A DNA stretch of 64,000 bases from Martinezella rhizogenes (GTDB lineage Bacteria; Pseudomonadota; Alphaproteobacteria; Rhizobiales; Rhizobiaceae): contig NZ_JUHG01000016.1 of the NCBI RefSeq assembly GCF_000799715.1, positions 186,001-250,000 on the forward strand, written 5' to 3'. The position numbers and the translations under genes are program-made. Shown in pieces: positions 16,059 to 27,463 of this stretch. The notes under the pieces were generated by a model, which was not told the DNA's origin, searched no databases, and was given only the letters and a program-made list of their open reading frames with translations. The stretch's first letter is position 1, and each line of letters begins with the position of its first letter.

Positions 16059-16475
16059 TCACATCGGCGGCATCTTCTCGAATTTCGGCACGGCCGGATC
16101 GAGCTGGTCCCAGGCGCGACCGCGCACCGTGTACGTCACCATCTGCGGTTCGTATCGGCCGGGATCATCAAGGCTCGCGGCGTGAATGGTGAAGAAGTCC
16201 GGCATGGCCGCGAAGGTCAGATAGACGGGCGATCCGCAGGCGGGACAGAAGCCGCGCGTCTTCACGTTCCCGCTGTCGCCAACCATATCCCAATGCGTCG
16301 CCTCGCCCTCGAGCTTCACCGCCGCCCTGCTCGGGAAGGTCAAATAAGATCCGTGCCCGGTGCCACTCGTGCTCTGGCAGTCGCGGCACTGGCAGTCGTT
16401 CATCGCGATCGGCTCGGCCGAGATTTCATAGTGGATCGCACCGCAGGCGCATCCGCCGGTGTAGGGCTTGCTCAT
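16059..16475 (-). CDS. GFA family protein (glutathione-dependent formaldehyde-activating-like)
   Basis: A 138-residue zinc protein with the GFA cysteine pattern: GGCACGAIHYE, CQCRDCQSTSG and GFCPACGSP. Related enzymes (Gfa) speed the formation of S-hydroxymethylglutathione, but most family members have no known substrate. The start has AGGAGAGAGAC upstream. It lies downstream of the ArsR and SRPBCC genes on the same strand and is probably part of their transcript. Confidence 0.9.
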   Translation of the reverse strand: MSKPYTGGCACGAIHYEISAEPIAMNDCQCRDCQSTSGTGHGSYLTFPSRAAVKLEGEATHWDMVGDSGNVKTRGFCPACGSPVYLTFAAMPDFFTIHAASLDDPGRYEPQMVTYTVRGRAWDQLDPAVPKFEKMPPM

Positions 16476-16523
16476 GTCTCTCTCCTGGTTAAGCGCTTCA
16501 TTGGCCGCGACACTTCCGCCGCG

Positions 16524-16988
16524 TCAGTCTTTCCCGTCGGCGATAGCGCCAATGTTCTGGACTACCTTCTTCCAGCCGTCGCTCATCTTCTGGAAGGCGG
16601 TATCGTTCTTCGGAACGACGAAGCCGGAATGGATGAGGCGGAGGCGCGTGCCGGTTTCGACCTTGGAAAGGATGAACGTGACCACAGTGTCGAGCTGTGA
16701 GCCGTATCCGACATTTCCCTCGTGGCCGCCTTTCCAGGCATAAGCCAAACGTTCGTACGGCTTTACCTCCAGCACCTCGCAATGAATGGTGCCGTCCCAC
16801 GCGCCGGCCGGCGTGGTCTGGTAGGTGAAATGCTTGCCTTCCACGGCCTCGAAGCCAGCCGGCATCATCAACCAGCGGCCCATCAAACTCGCCGTGGTCA
16901 ACGTTTTCCAAATCGCCTCCGGCGTATGCGGGAAAACCTCGTCGACCACTATGTCTTGCGTGCTGGGTTCCAATACGGTGTCGTTCAT
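16524..16988 (-). CDS. AHSA1/SRPBCC domain protein
   Basis: A 154-residue START-like protein of the AHSA1 (activator of Hsp90 ATPase homologue 1-like) family: VDEVFPHTPEAIWKTLTTA at the N-terminus, the central strands, and the C-terminal helix KMSDGWKKVVQNIGAI. These proteins bind hydrophobic ligands in a cavity; the function is usually unknown. Its ATG overlaps the stop of the ArsR gene (ATGA). The ArsR-AHSA1 pair is a common bacterial arrangement in which the regulator controls the pair. Confidence 0.9.
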   Translation of the reverse strand: MNDTVLEPSTQDIVVDEVFPHTPEAIWKTLTTASLMGRWLMMPAGFEAVEGKHFTYQTTPAGAWDGTIHCEVLEVKPYERLAYAWKGGHEGNVGYGSQLDTVVTFILSKVETGTRLRLIHSGFVVPKNDTAFQKMSDGWKKVVQNIGAIADGKD

Positions 16989-17314
16989 GGATCAATTTCC
17001 TTCAGCAGTGTCCTGAGATTTGCAAAACGTTCGCGCCAGAAGACGCCATAATGGCTCATCCACTCGACAAGCGGCTCGAGGCCTTCCGGCTGGGCACGGT
17101 AATAGACTTTCCGGCCCTCGGGGCGCTCGGCAACCAGGCCGGCCTGCTTCAGGGCCTTGAGATGTTGAGAAATGGCGCCCTGAGTCACTCCGCTCCCTCG
17201 CGTCAGTTCGACGACGGTAATCTCGTCGGAGCCGACGACCCTCTCAAACAAGGCCCTCCGTGTGGGATCGGCAAGTGCGCGCATGATGGCGTTGATGGGA
17301 GCGGCTTCGGTCAT
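16985..17314 (-). CDS. ArsR-family winged-helix transcriptional regulator
   Basis: A 109-residue small helix-turn-helix repressor: ALADPTRRALFERVV, then VTQGAISQHLKALKQAGLV as the recognition helix region, then the wing RPEGRKVYYRAQ. No metal-binding Cys motif (CxC) is present, so it is probably not a metal sensor but the kind paired with AHSA1 proteins. The start MTEAAPINA at 17314 is preferred over upstream starts because the extension covers the promoter palindrome. It is translationally coupled to the AHSA1 gene. Confidence 0.92.
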   Translation of the reverse strand: MTEAAPINAIMRALADPTRRALFERVVGSDEITVVELTRGSGVTQGAISQHLKALKQAGLVAERPEGRKVYYRAQPEGLEPLVEWMSHYGVFWRERFANLRTLLKEIDP

Positions 17315-17332
17315 GACAAACCAATAGCCGAT

Positions 17333-17360
17333 ACTAATTGATGAGTCAACGCTAATTAGT
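17333..17360 (-). promoter_or_regulatory. palindromic operator and promoter of the arsR-AHSA1 operon
   Basis: Inverted repeat ACTAATT ... AATTAGT with perfect 7-bp arms spanning 28 bases, 18 bases upstream of the arsR start. On the minus strand it contains TTGACT, a good -35 element; a TATTGG hexamer lies 17 bases further on. Its overlap with the promoter suggests autorepression by the ArsR protein. Confidence 0.55.
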
Positions 17361-17411
17361 TTATGGATTGCAAGCCGCCTTGCGCCGCGATGAACCAACT
17401 GATCGTCATGC

Positions 17412-17516
17412 CTACAAGCGGTTCAATAGGTCCTGTGCCCAGTGAAAGAGGATCTTCCAGCCTTCATCCACGCACGCCTGATGGTCGGGCGGTGTTGTCT
17501 CACCCGACCCGGCTCC
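17412..17516 (-). pseudogene. possible C-terminal relic of an SRPBCC-type gene
   Basis: The minus-strand frame ending at the TAG at 17412-17414 reads PPDHQACVDEGWKILFHWA followed by QDLLNRL and stop. This resembles the C-terminal helix of AHSA1/SRPBCC proteins (GWxxxLxxL pattern). No upstream body or start codon is visible in frame. It lies between the arsR promoter and the MBL hydrolase gene. Confidence 0.3.
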
Positions 17517-17557
17517 CGCGATAAATATCAGCGTGGCTTTTCGGCGAAATCCTACGG

Positions 17558-18418
17558 CTATGATTCAAGCAGCCGGATGTAGCGTTCGGCGGAGCGAGCG
17601 ACACTGTCCTTTGCCTTGCTCGCAATGAACTTGTCGCTCCAGGCGCCGTAGATGCGATCAAAGCGAATATCTGCAACGCGGTTTGCAATGCGCCGAACTT
17701 CGCGCGCTGGCAGAGGGATCAGATTGGGGAAGGAATACATGAAGGAAACCCATCCCCTTGCCGGGACCACCTGAATGGTATCGCCGACGAGCAGCGCGCC
17801 ATTTCCGTCCGCGCCGGCCTGCCATTCCAGAACGCTGCTTCCCTCGAAATGCCCGCCCAGCCGATGAAGAACTACGCCGGGCAGCACGTCGCGGCGATCT
17901 CCCCGCCAAGGCTGGATATGCTCACTCGGGCGCTGGACATGGGCCAGATCAGCCTCAGGCAGCAGGATCGGCACGCCGTCCAGAGCTTCGCTCCACTCCA
18001 CCATGCCGGTGTAGAAATGCGGGTGAGACAGGCAGATGGCCTTGATGCCGCCGAGTGCCAGAATGCGCTCCCGAGTCTTCTCGTCGAGAACAGGGGTGCA
18101 ATCCCACAGGACATTTCCATGGGGAGTGAGCACCAGAAGCGCGCGCTGGCCGATGCCGATGGCTGGAGAAACACCAATGGCAATCAAGTTTGGTTCCAGC
18201 TCGCTCCACTCGTTCGCATGGGTGGAGACCAGCTCTTCCCGGCCGATCCACTCCTGGCCGCCTTCGGGAACGAACTGTCGTTCATCCTCGCAAATGGAAC
18301 AATTTGGAGGCGGCGCGCTGTTCAGTGCAGAATGCGCGCCACATGTCTTGCAGATCCAAATGGGCAACGGAGCAATCCCTATGCACGGACGGAGACCCTG
18401 GAGGTGGAGAACGAACAT
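17558..18418 (-). CDS. MBL-fold metallo-hydrolase with N-terminal rubredoxin-like zinc motif
   Basis: About 286 residues from the ATG at 18418; a TTG at 18367 would give a start at PIWICKTCG and may be the true one. The N-terminus has two cysteine pairs (WICKTCGAH and CSICEDERQ), a zinc or rubredoxin-like knuckle. The metallo-beta-lactamase fold follows with CLSHPHFYTGMVEW (variant of HxHxxD), LHRLGGHFEGSSVL and LLVGDTIQVV. The variant metal motif (HPHFYTG) lacks the usual Asp, so hydrolytic activity is uncertain. It belongs to the accessory block upstream of ctaE. Confidence 0.8.
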   Translation of the reverse strand: MFVLHLQGLRPCIGIAPLPIWICKTCGAHSALNSAPPPNCSICEDERQFVPEGGQEWIGREELVSTHANEWSELEPNLIAIGVSPAIGIGQRALLVLTPHGNVLWDCTPVLDEKTRERILALGGIKAICLSHPHFYTGMVEWSEALDGVPILLPEADLAHVQRPSEHIQPWRGDRRDVLPGVVLHRLGGHFEGSSVLEWQAGADGNGALLVGDTIQVVPARGWVSFMYSFPNLIPLPAREVRRIANRVADIRFDRIYGAWSDKFIASKAKDSVARSAERYIRLLES

Positions 18419-18530
18419 GATGTTGCAATGCCGAAAAAATGCCGCCGCAAACGTTCCGACCCGAGCCAGACTTTGCGGCGGCAAGCATTGTTCGTTTCGG
18501 TCAAGGGCCGAACGCCGAAGTAGCGGTTGG

Positions 18531-19409
18531 TTAGCCTGCCGCTATCGGTGCGCCCCAGCTGCCCCAGATGTAGATGCAGAAGAACAGGAACAGCCAGACG
18601 ACGTCGACGAAGTGCCAGTACCAGGCAGCCGCCTCGAAGCCGAAATGCTGTTTCGGCGTGAAGTCGCCCCTGATCGCGCGGATCAGGCAGACCAGCAGGA
18701 AGATGGTGCCGATCAAGACGTGGAAGCCGTGGAAGCCGGTCGCCATGAAGAAGGTTGCGCCATAGATCGAGTTTTTGAACTCGAAGGGTGCATGGGCATA
18801 TTCATAGGCCTGCACGCAGGAAAAGAACGCGCCGAGCAGAACCGTGAGCGTCAGGCCCTGGATCATGCTCTTGCGGTCATTATGCAGCAGCGCATGGTGC
18901 GCCCAGGTGACGGTCGTGCCCGACAGCAGCAGGATGATGGTGTTGTAGATCGGGAGGTGCCACGGGTCGAGGACCTCGACGCCCTTGGGCGGAAATTGCC
19001 CGCCGAGGAAGGCCGTTCGCGACGCCTGGATCGCCTCGTTCGGGAAGAGGCTGACATCGAAATAAGCCCAGAACCAGGCGACGAAGAACATCACCTCGGA
19101 GGCGATGAACATGATCATGCCGTAGCGCAGATGCAGCGAGACAACGCGGGTATGCGCGCCCTCATGCGCTTCCTTCACCGTGTCCGACCACCAGCCGTAC
19201 ATGACGTAGAGGATCAGCGCCAGACCGATGAAGAACAGCCAGGGCTGCGCCCAATCGAGGCCGAACAGGTGCAGCGAGCCGCCATTCAGGTAGCGCATGA
19301 AGCAGACGCCGCCGAAGGTGATGACAAAGGCCCCGAACGCCGCCGTGATCGGCCACGGGCTGGGGTCGATGATGTGGTAGTCGTGTTTTTTTGTATGCGC
19401 CTCTGCCAT
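18531..19409 (-). CDS. ctaE: cytochrome c oxidase subunit III
   Basis: A 292-residue inner-membrane protein with seven hydrophobic helices, the standard subunit III of aa3-type oxidase: HDYHIIDPSPWPITAAFGAF at the N-terminus, HLRYGMIMFIASEVMFFVAW in the middle, and FEAAAWYWHFVDVVWLFLF at the C-terminus. The start MAEAHTKKHD is chosen over two upstream ATGs by family alignment and a GGGGA stretch upstream. It is the last gene of the oxidase operon in this window; the DUF983-SURF1 genes that often follow are 3.3 kb away. Confidence 0.96.
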   Translation of the reverse strand: MAEAHTKKHDYHIIDPSPWPITAAFGAFVITFGGVCFMRYLNGGSLHLFGLDWAQPWLFFIGLALILYVMYGWWSDTVKEAHEGAHTRVVSLHLRYGMIMFIASEVMFFVAWFWAYFDVSLFPNEAIQASRTAFLGGQFPPKGVEVLDPWHLPIYNTIILLLSGTTVTWAHHALLHNDRKSMIQGLTLTVLLGAFFSCVQAYEYAHAPFEFKNSIYGATFFMATGFHGFHVLIGTIFLLVCLIRAIRGDFTPKQHFGFEAAAWYWHFVDVVWLFLFFCIYIWGSWGAPIAAG

Positions 19410-19472
19410 GTCAGCAATCCCCGAATGACTTTTTCCCATATTGCTCTCGGCCCCGCCGAAGAGCACTCTCCA

Positions 19473-20087
19473 TCAAAGCTTCTTTTCCGCCGCCTTCGTC
19501 GCCGCACCCTCGTTCGACGCCACGGGCTTTGCGCCCTCGCGCGGATAGAAGGTGTAGGACAATGTCAGCGCGGTGATCGTCTTGGTCTCTTCCGCCTTGG
19601 CAATCTCGGGATCGACATAGAAAACCACCGGCATCTCGCGCTTTTCCCCCGGCGCCAGATCGGTCTCGTTGAAGCAGAAGCACTGCACCTTGTTGAAATA
19701 GGCGCCCGCTTCCACCGGCGAAACATTGAAGATAGCCTGCCCGCGCGTCGGCTGGTCGGATTTGTTCTCAACCAGGAACTTGATCTCCACCGTCTCGCCG
19801 ATCTTTGGCGTTACCGACCTCTGTTCCGACTTGAAATCCCATGGCACGCCCGGCGCCACATTCGCGTCAAAGGAGACGGTGATCGACTTGTCGAGGATGA
19901 CGCTGGATGCCTGGTCGACGCGCTGCGTCGTGCCGTTAAAGCCCGTCACCTCGCAGAAGATGCGATAGAGCGGCACGGCGGCGGCGCACATGGCGCTCAT
20001 GCCGACGACGAAGCTCAGGCACATGGCGACCACCAGGCCGTTGTTGCGGCCTGTCGTCCTCACCTTGTTCGTTGTCCCCTCCTCCAT
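19473..20087 (-). CDS. ctaG: cytochrome c oxidase assembly protein CtaG (Cox11)
   Basis: A 204-residue protein with one N-terminal membrane helix ([20 protein letters not shown]) and a periplasmic copper-binding domain, with the Cox11 copper motif [10 protein letters not shown] and the YFNKVQ region. It delivers copper to the CuB site of subunit I. The ATG at 20087 is favoured over the GTG at 20090 by the position of GAGGAGGCG. It follows the small coxF-like gene by a few bases. Confidence 0.95.
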   Translation of the reverse strand: MEEGTTNKVRTTGRNNGLVVAMCLSFVVGMSAMCAAAVPLYRIFCEVTGFNGTTQRVDQASSVILDKSITVSFDANVAPGVPWDFKSEQRSVTPKIGETVEIKFLVENKSDQPTRGQAIFNVSPVEAGAYFNKVQCFCFNETDLAPGEKREMPVVFYVDPEIAKAEETKTITALTLSYTFYPREGAKPVASNEGAATKAAEKKL

Positions 20088-20096
20088 CACGCCTCC

Positions 20097-20237
20097 TCAA
20101 ACGTGTCCGGTGCCGACCTTGATGATGGTGATCGCGTAGAACAGGATCACCAGGCCGGCGAGCACCAGGCCAAGCGCGATATTGCGCCCTCGCCGTGATT
20201 TCTTTTGTGCGTCTGTAAGCTTGACAAGTTCGATCAT
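20097..20237 (-). CDS. coxF: CoxF-like small cytochrome oxidase assembly membrane protein
   Basis: A 46-residue protein: [19 protein letters not shown], then one hydrophobic helix ([20 protein letters not shown]) and KVGTGHV. It is the small single-helix protein usually found between ctaB and ctaG in rhizobia and annotated as CoxF or an assembly protein. The start ATG overlaps the ctaB stop codon by 4 bases, and the stop is 9 bases before the ctaG start, next to its ribosome binding site. It is easy to miss because of its size. Confidence 0.85.
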   Translation of the reverse strand: MIELVKLTDAQKKSRRGRNIALGLVLAGLVILFYAITIIKVGTGHV

Positions 20238-21193
20238 AGCCAGCCTCCCGCACCGCCCGACATCAGCACGGCAACGAGCCTGTCGATCAAGAGCGCCGAA
20301 AAGATTGCGAAGAGATAGAAGATCGAAAAAGCGAAGAGCTTCTTTGCCGGCACCATCTTCACGTCGCCATCCGGCATCCGCCAGACAGAGATGGAACAGT
20401 GGACGAAGATCACACCGAGAACGGCGGCAACGATGCCATAGCCGAGGCTCGCAAAGCCCATGAAGGATGGGACGATGCCGATGATGGCGGTCAGCACCGC
20501 ATAGGCGACGATCTGGTTCTTCGTGGTGGGGATGCCCGCCACGTTCGGCAGCATCGGGACGCCGACGGCCTCGTAGTCACCCATCTTGAACAGCGCCAGC
20601 GCCCAGAAATGCGCCGGCGTCCAAAGGAAGATGATCAGGAAGAGCACGACGCTTTCGATTGTCACGTTGCCGGTCACGCAAGCCCAGCCGATGACCGGCG
20701 GGAAAGCGCCGGCGGCACCGCCGATGACGATGTTCTGCGGCGTCGAGCGCTTCAGCCACATCGTATAGACGACGGCATAGAAGAAAATGGTGAAGGCGAG
20801 AATGCCGGCCGACAGCCAGTTGACGGCAAGGCCGAGGATCGTCACCGAGAAGCCCGACAGCACCAGGCCGAAAGCCAGCGCCTCCGAGGGCGCGATCCGG
20901 CCAGCCGGGATCGGACGTTTCGCAGTGCGGGTCATGATCGCGTCGATATCGGCGTCGTACCACATGTTCAGAGCGCCGGACGCGCCAGCGCCGACGGCGA
21001 TGCAGAGAATGGCGATCAGGCCAAGGACCGGGTTGATATGGCCGGGCGCCAGAACCAGGCCGGCAAAGGCGGTGAAGACGACCAGCGACATGACGCGCGG
21101 CTTCAGGAGCTCGAAATAATCGCGCGCACTCGCTTCCGAGAGGCCATTTTCGCCTTCCTTCGCAAGCGCTTCGTGATTGTCGATGACCGTCAT
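20234..21193 (-). CDS. ctaB: protoheme IX farnesyltransferase (heme O synthase)
   Basis: A 319-residue UbiA-family prenyltransferase with about nine membrane helices that attaches a farnesyl group to heme B. The first Asp-rich motif [20 protein letters not shown] is exact for the family. The second region is in [20 protein letters not shown]. Heme O is the precursor of the heme A used by the oxidase encoded here. It is coupled to the coxF-like gene downstream and follows ctaD. Confidence 0.97.
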   Translation of the reverse strand: MTVIDNHEALAKEGENGLSEASARDYFELLKPRVMSLVVFTAFAGLVLAPGHINPVLGLIAILCIAVGAGASGALNMWYDADIDAIMTRTAKRPIPAGRIAPSEALAFGLVLSGFSVTILGLAVNWLSAGILAFTIFFYAVVYTMWLKRSTPQNIVIGGAAGAFPPVIGWACVTGNVTIESVVLFLIIFLWTPAHFWALALFKMGDYEAVGVPMLPNVAGIPTTKNQIVAYAVLTAIIGIVPSFMGFASLGYGIVAAVLGVIFVHCSISVWRMPDGDVKMVPAKKLFAFSIFYLFAIFSALLIDRLVAVLMSGGAGGWL

Positions 21194-21252
21194 TCTTTCA
21201 TTTCCAATATCAGTTGAGCCGGACGCCGTTTATCACGGCGTCCGGAAACAGG

Positions 21253-22962
<1,710 letters not shown>

Positions 22963-23853
22963 TTACTTCGCGACGTTTTCAGCGACATTGACGGTAGCCG
23001 GCTGATCGACGGCGGCCATCAGGGCCTTGTTCGCCTTGCTCAGGTCGCCGGCGGCGGCGGTCAGCCACTGCTGGTATTGATCCTGGGAGACGATGCGGAT
23101 GGCGATCGGCATGAACGCATGGTCCTTGCCGCAGAGCTCGGAACACTGGCCATAGAACAGGCCTTCACGGTCGGCCTTGAACCAGGTCTCGTTCAGACGG
23201 CCCGGAACGGCGTCGATCTTGAGCCCGAAGGATGGCATGCCAAAGGAATGAATGACATCCGTGGGTGCGGCGGTGACGAGAACGCGCACGACCTTGCCCA
23301 CCGGCAGCACAAGCTCGTTATCGACGGCGAGAAGGCGCGGATATTTCGACTTGTCTTCCTTACCGGCGGCGGTGCGGTCCTGATCCTTCAAGAGGAAAGA
23401 ATCGAAAGCCAGCGGATTATTGCCGCTGTTTTCATACTCATAATTCCACTGCCACTGCGTCGCCGTCGCCTTGACGGTCACGTCGGGATTCTGCGGGAAG
23501 GTCAGCTGTGCGGTGAGAAGATCAAAGGAGGGAACGGCCAGGAACAGGAGAACAAGGACCGGCCCCACGGTCCAGATAACCTCGATCACCGTGTTATGGC
23601 TCGTCCTGGAGGGCACCGGATTTTTGGAGGCCCGGAACTTGACCATAACGACAATCAGGAGAACGAGAACCAGCAATGTAACCGGAATAATAAACCAAAG
23701 CGTGTATGCTTCGAACCAGCGTATTTCATGCATATTGCCGGTCGCCGCCTCCTGCAGACCGGTTTCCCATGGTTTTGGCTGATCGGCATAGCTGCCAGTC
23801 GCAAAAAGCAGACAGGCGATAGCCGCCAGAGCTGCATAAGCCCTCTTAATCAC
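22963..23853 (-). CDS. ctaC: cytochrome c oxidase subunit II
   Basis: A 296-residue protein with an N-terminal signal sequence (AYAALAAIACLLFATGSYA), two membrane helices, and the periplasmic CuA domain with YGQCSELCGKDHAFMP, which carries the CuA Cys, His and Met ligands. It accepts electrons from cytochrome c. The start is GTG at 23853, preceded by GGAGAGACATC. It is the first gene of the minus-strand oxidase operon. Confidence 0.97.
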   Translation of the reverse strand: MIKRAYAALAAIACLLFATGSYADQPKPWETGLQEAATGNMHEIRWFEAYTLWFIIPVTLLVLVLLIVVMVKFRASKNPVPSRTSHNTVIEVIWTVGPVLVLLFLAVPSFDLLTAQLTFPQNPDVTVKATATQWQWNYEYENSGNNPLAFDSFLLKDQDRTAAGKEDKSKYPRLLAVDNELVLPVGKVVRVLVTAAPTDVIHSFGMPSFGLKIDAVPGRLNETWFKADREGLFYGQCSELCGKDHAFMPIAIRIVSQDQYQQWLTAAAGDLSKANKALMAAVDQPATVNVAENVAK

Positions 23854-24191
23854 GATGTCTCTCCCTCCAGCGTTTGATCCCAGATCAACCTCAAACGCAG
23901 TATCCCTACAGTCCTCTGCGCTTCAAACCACAGTTTGGGGCACTCCGCAACAACTCACGACATTTGTCCGTGCGGCATTTTTGCGCGAAATATACTCCCC
24001 CGACCCGTCTAAACATGACAAGCATTTCATCATCATACGAAAAATTGCATGACGGTCCATCGCATAGCCGTGACAAAATAGGATAGAGGTCGTATTTCCG
24101 CCGCACTCGATTGGAATTCAGCAGGCGGGGCTTTTCATTTGCCAGGCTGGGCTTCAACAATAGCGGCACTGATTCGAATCTAGAGGTTTCC
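23854..24191. other. divergent intergenic region between ctaC and the IalB-like gene
   Basis: The region must hold promoters for the oxidase operon (minus) and the IalB-like gene (plus). No palindromic operator or riboswitch is obvious. The short frames here have no family similarity. An AGAGG ribosome binding site lies at its right end. Confidence 0.4.
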
Positions 24192-24803
24192 ATGGGTTTT
24201 CGTTCCCTCGCGCGGCTTTGGTTTGCCACCGCCAGCATCGCTGCCGCGGTTGTCGCACCCGCTTCGGCGCAACAGGCACAGCCGGCGCCGCAGGCCCAGC
24301 AACTGCAACCGCAGCAGCAGGGTCAGCAGCCGACTCATACCCAGCAAGTCCCCACCACCCAGGTTCCGCAACCTCCGGGTACGGTGCGCTCGAGCCATGG
24401 CGCATGGTCCGTGGTCTGCGACAAACCGGCGGGCGCCGCAACCGAGCAATGCGCGCTGATGCAGAATGTCATCGCCGAGGACCGGCCGGAAGTCGGTCTC
24501 TCGGTTGTCGTGCTGAAGACCGCCGATCGCAAGTCGAAGATCCTGCGCGTGCTTGCCCCGCTCGGCGTGCTGCTGCCCAACGGCCTTGGTCTCAACATTG
24601 ACGGCAAGGATATCGGCCGCGCCTATTTCGTGCGCTGCTTTGCCGATGGCTGCTATGCCGAAGTCGTGCTTGAGGACGAGCTGCTGAAAACGCTGCGCAG
24701 TGGCGCTACCGCCACCTTCATCGTCTTCCAGTCGCCGGAAGAAGGCATCGGCATTCCTGTCGATCTCAAGGGCTTTGCCGACGGCTACGACGCGCTTCCG
24801 TAA
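24192..24803 (+). CDS. invasion-associated locus B (IalB) family exported protein
   Basis: A 203-residue protein with a signal peptide cut after PASA, then a low-complexity Gln/Pro linker (QPAPQAQQLQPQQQGQQPT), then an IalB domain: GAWSVVCDKP, EQCALMQ, RVLAPLGVLLPNGLGLNIDG and AYFVRCFADGCYAEVVL, with four conserved cysteines. IalB proteins are periplasmic or envelope proteins tied to host-cell entry in Bartonella; in rhizobia the role is unknown. The start at 24192 has AGAGG upstream. It precedes tldD by 64 bases. Confidence 0.92.
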   Translation: MGFRSLARLWFATASIAAAVVAPASAQQAQPAPQAQQLQPQQQGQQPTHTQQVPTTQVPQPPGTVRSSHGAWSVVCDKPAGAATEQCALMQNVIAEDRPEVGLSVVVLKTADRKSKILRVLAPLGVLLPNGLGLNIDGKDIGRAYFVRCFADGCYAEVVLEDELLKTLRSGATATFIVFQSPEEGIGIPVDLKGFADGYDALP

Positions 24804-24867
24804 CGCGGCGGGGCTTGCTCTCTCGTCGCGCGACGCCTACATCCGCTCTGAACGGAGCACCTGACCC

Positions 24868-26283
<1,416 letters not shown>

Positions 26284-26368
26284 CCTCTGCCTTCGGGAAT
26301 TGTCGGGAACATCGCTCGGCGACAGGATTGGTCCTATCGGCAACTATTGAACCTGTGAGGCTTCCCGG

Positions 26369-27001
26369 ATGCGCTTGCTGTCACGCTGGCAGAATTCCGC
26401 AGGAGAAAGAGTGCGCATAGCACTTCACCTCAAGGGCATATCCTTTGCCTATGTTCCCGTGAATTCGTTGGCACCGGGAGAATATGCGCGGCTTAATCCT
26501 CAAGGTCTCTTGCCCGCCCTCGATATCGACGGCCGCATTATAGCCCAGTCTTCGGCAATTCTCGATTATCTGGAGGAGACATATCCTCAACCGAGCCTGT
26601 TGCCTGCCGATCCCGTCGTTCGCGCGGAAGCAAGAGCTTTTGCCGCCCTTATCACCTCGGAGATGCATTCCCTCAGCGTCCAGCGCGTGAGGCGCTTCCT
26701 GCAATCCGACATGGAGGTCGATGACAACAAGGTCGCGAACTGGGTCAATCACTGGCTGGTTCTCGGTCTGAATGCCCTGGAAGAAACGTTGCAACGCCGG
26801 CCAGTTCCATGGCGTTTCTGTTTCGGTACTCAACCCGGCTGGGCCGATCTGCATCTTGTTCCGCAATTGAGTGCGGCCCGTCGCCTGGGTATCGATCTAT
26901 CCGTTTATGCGCTGTTGTTGGCGACAGAGGAGCGGTGTACCGAGCTTGAAGCATTTCGTCTTGCTCGCCCGGAAGCACAGGTCGACTTCCCCCGTTCGTA
27001 A
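26369..27001 (+). CDS. glutathione S-transferase, zeta/maleylacetoacetate isomerase-like
   Basis: A 210-residue GST. The N-terminal thioredoxin-like domain has RVRIALHLKGISFAYVPV, the cis-Pro segment LNPQGLLPALDIDG and the glutathione-binding IIAQSSAILDYLEE. The helical domain contains FGTQPGWADLHLVPQLSAAR, as in zeta-class enzymes (MaiA). The usual SSxxR glutathione motif of MaiA is changed to QNSAGERVR, so the isomerase call is tentative. No tyrosine-degradation genes are adjacent, which also argues for a more general GST role. Confidence 0.85.
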   Translation: MRLLSRWQNSAGERVRIALHLKGISFAYVPVNSLAPGEYARLNPQGLLPALDIDGRIIAQSSAILDYLEETYPQPSLLPADPVVRAEARAFAALITSEMHSLSVQRVRRFLQSDMEVDDNKVANWVNHWLVLGLNALEETLQRRPVPWRFCFGTQPGWADLHLVPQLSAARRLGIDLSVYALLLATEERCTELEAFRLARPEAQVDFPRS

Positions 27002-27044
27002 GTGTTGGTGCAAACGCGCAAATCCAACTGCCTATAGCCGGATC

Positions 27045-27353
27045 TCACCCCTCCTCCGGCCGAAAGCGCCATTTCCGTTCCACGGCGGCGGCGAGATCCA
27101 GATCGTTGCGGTGAGCGAACAGCAGGATATGGCCGAGCACGTCGGCCGTTTCGTCCGCCAGCGCGGTCGCCAGTTCTTCATCCGTCATGCCCTTGCGCCG
27201 GCCGCGGCCGGTCGTCTTGTTCCAGATCTGGGTGAGCTCGCCCATTTCCTCCTGCAGTTTGAGCACGAACCAATCGTCGTCGCGATCGACGTCATTGGCG
27301 GCAGCGTAAGTGGCGGAAGCTTTTTCGAATTGCTGGATCAGGCCGGAGAGCAT
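27045..27353 (-). CDS. MazG-like nucleotide pyrophosphohydrolase family protein
   Basis: A 102-residue all-alpha NTP-PPase-like protein with the metal-binding motif KLQEEMGELTQ and the second acidic set LADETADVLGHILLF, typical of MazG/PRA-PH-like enzymes that hydrolyse (d)NTPs to monophosphates. The insert KTTGRGRRKGMTDEEL is common in small rhizobial members. It may have a house-cleaning role. It is on the same strand as the peptidase gene upstream, but a terminator separates them. Confidence 0.85.
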   Translation of the reverse strand: MLSGLIQQFEKASATYAAANDVDRDDDWFVLKLQEEMGELTQIWNKTTGRGRRKGMTDEELATALADETADVLGHILLFAHRNDLDLAAAVERKWRFRPEEG

Positions 27354-27406
27354 CGCTATCGTTCCCTTTATGTTCAGGGCATCAATGAACGATTCTCCAA
27401 AAAATG

Positions 27407-27440
27407 TCGAGACGGCGGAGCTTACGCCCCGCCGTCTCGA
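27407..27440 (-). terminator. rho-independent terminator of the DacF-like gene
   Basis: A 12-bp stem (TCGAGACGGCGG / CCGCCGTCTCGA) with a 10-base loop, followed on the minus strand by CATTTTTTGG. It lies 23 bases downstream of the peptidase stop codon. Confidence 0.8.
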
Positions 27441-27463
27441 TCGTTCCAGATTTTGATTTTCGC

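Noticed and set aside
18036-20198. 720-residue plus-strand frame opposite the MBL, ctaE and ctaG genes
   Set aside because: Antisense to three well-supported genes; composition is Arg/Glu/Gln-rich with no family match, a typical shadow of G+C-rich minus-strand genes.
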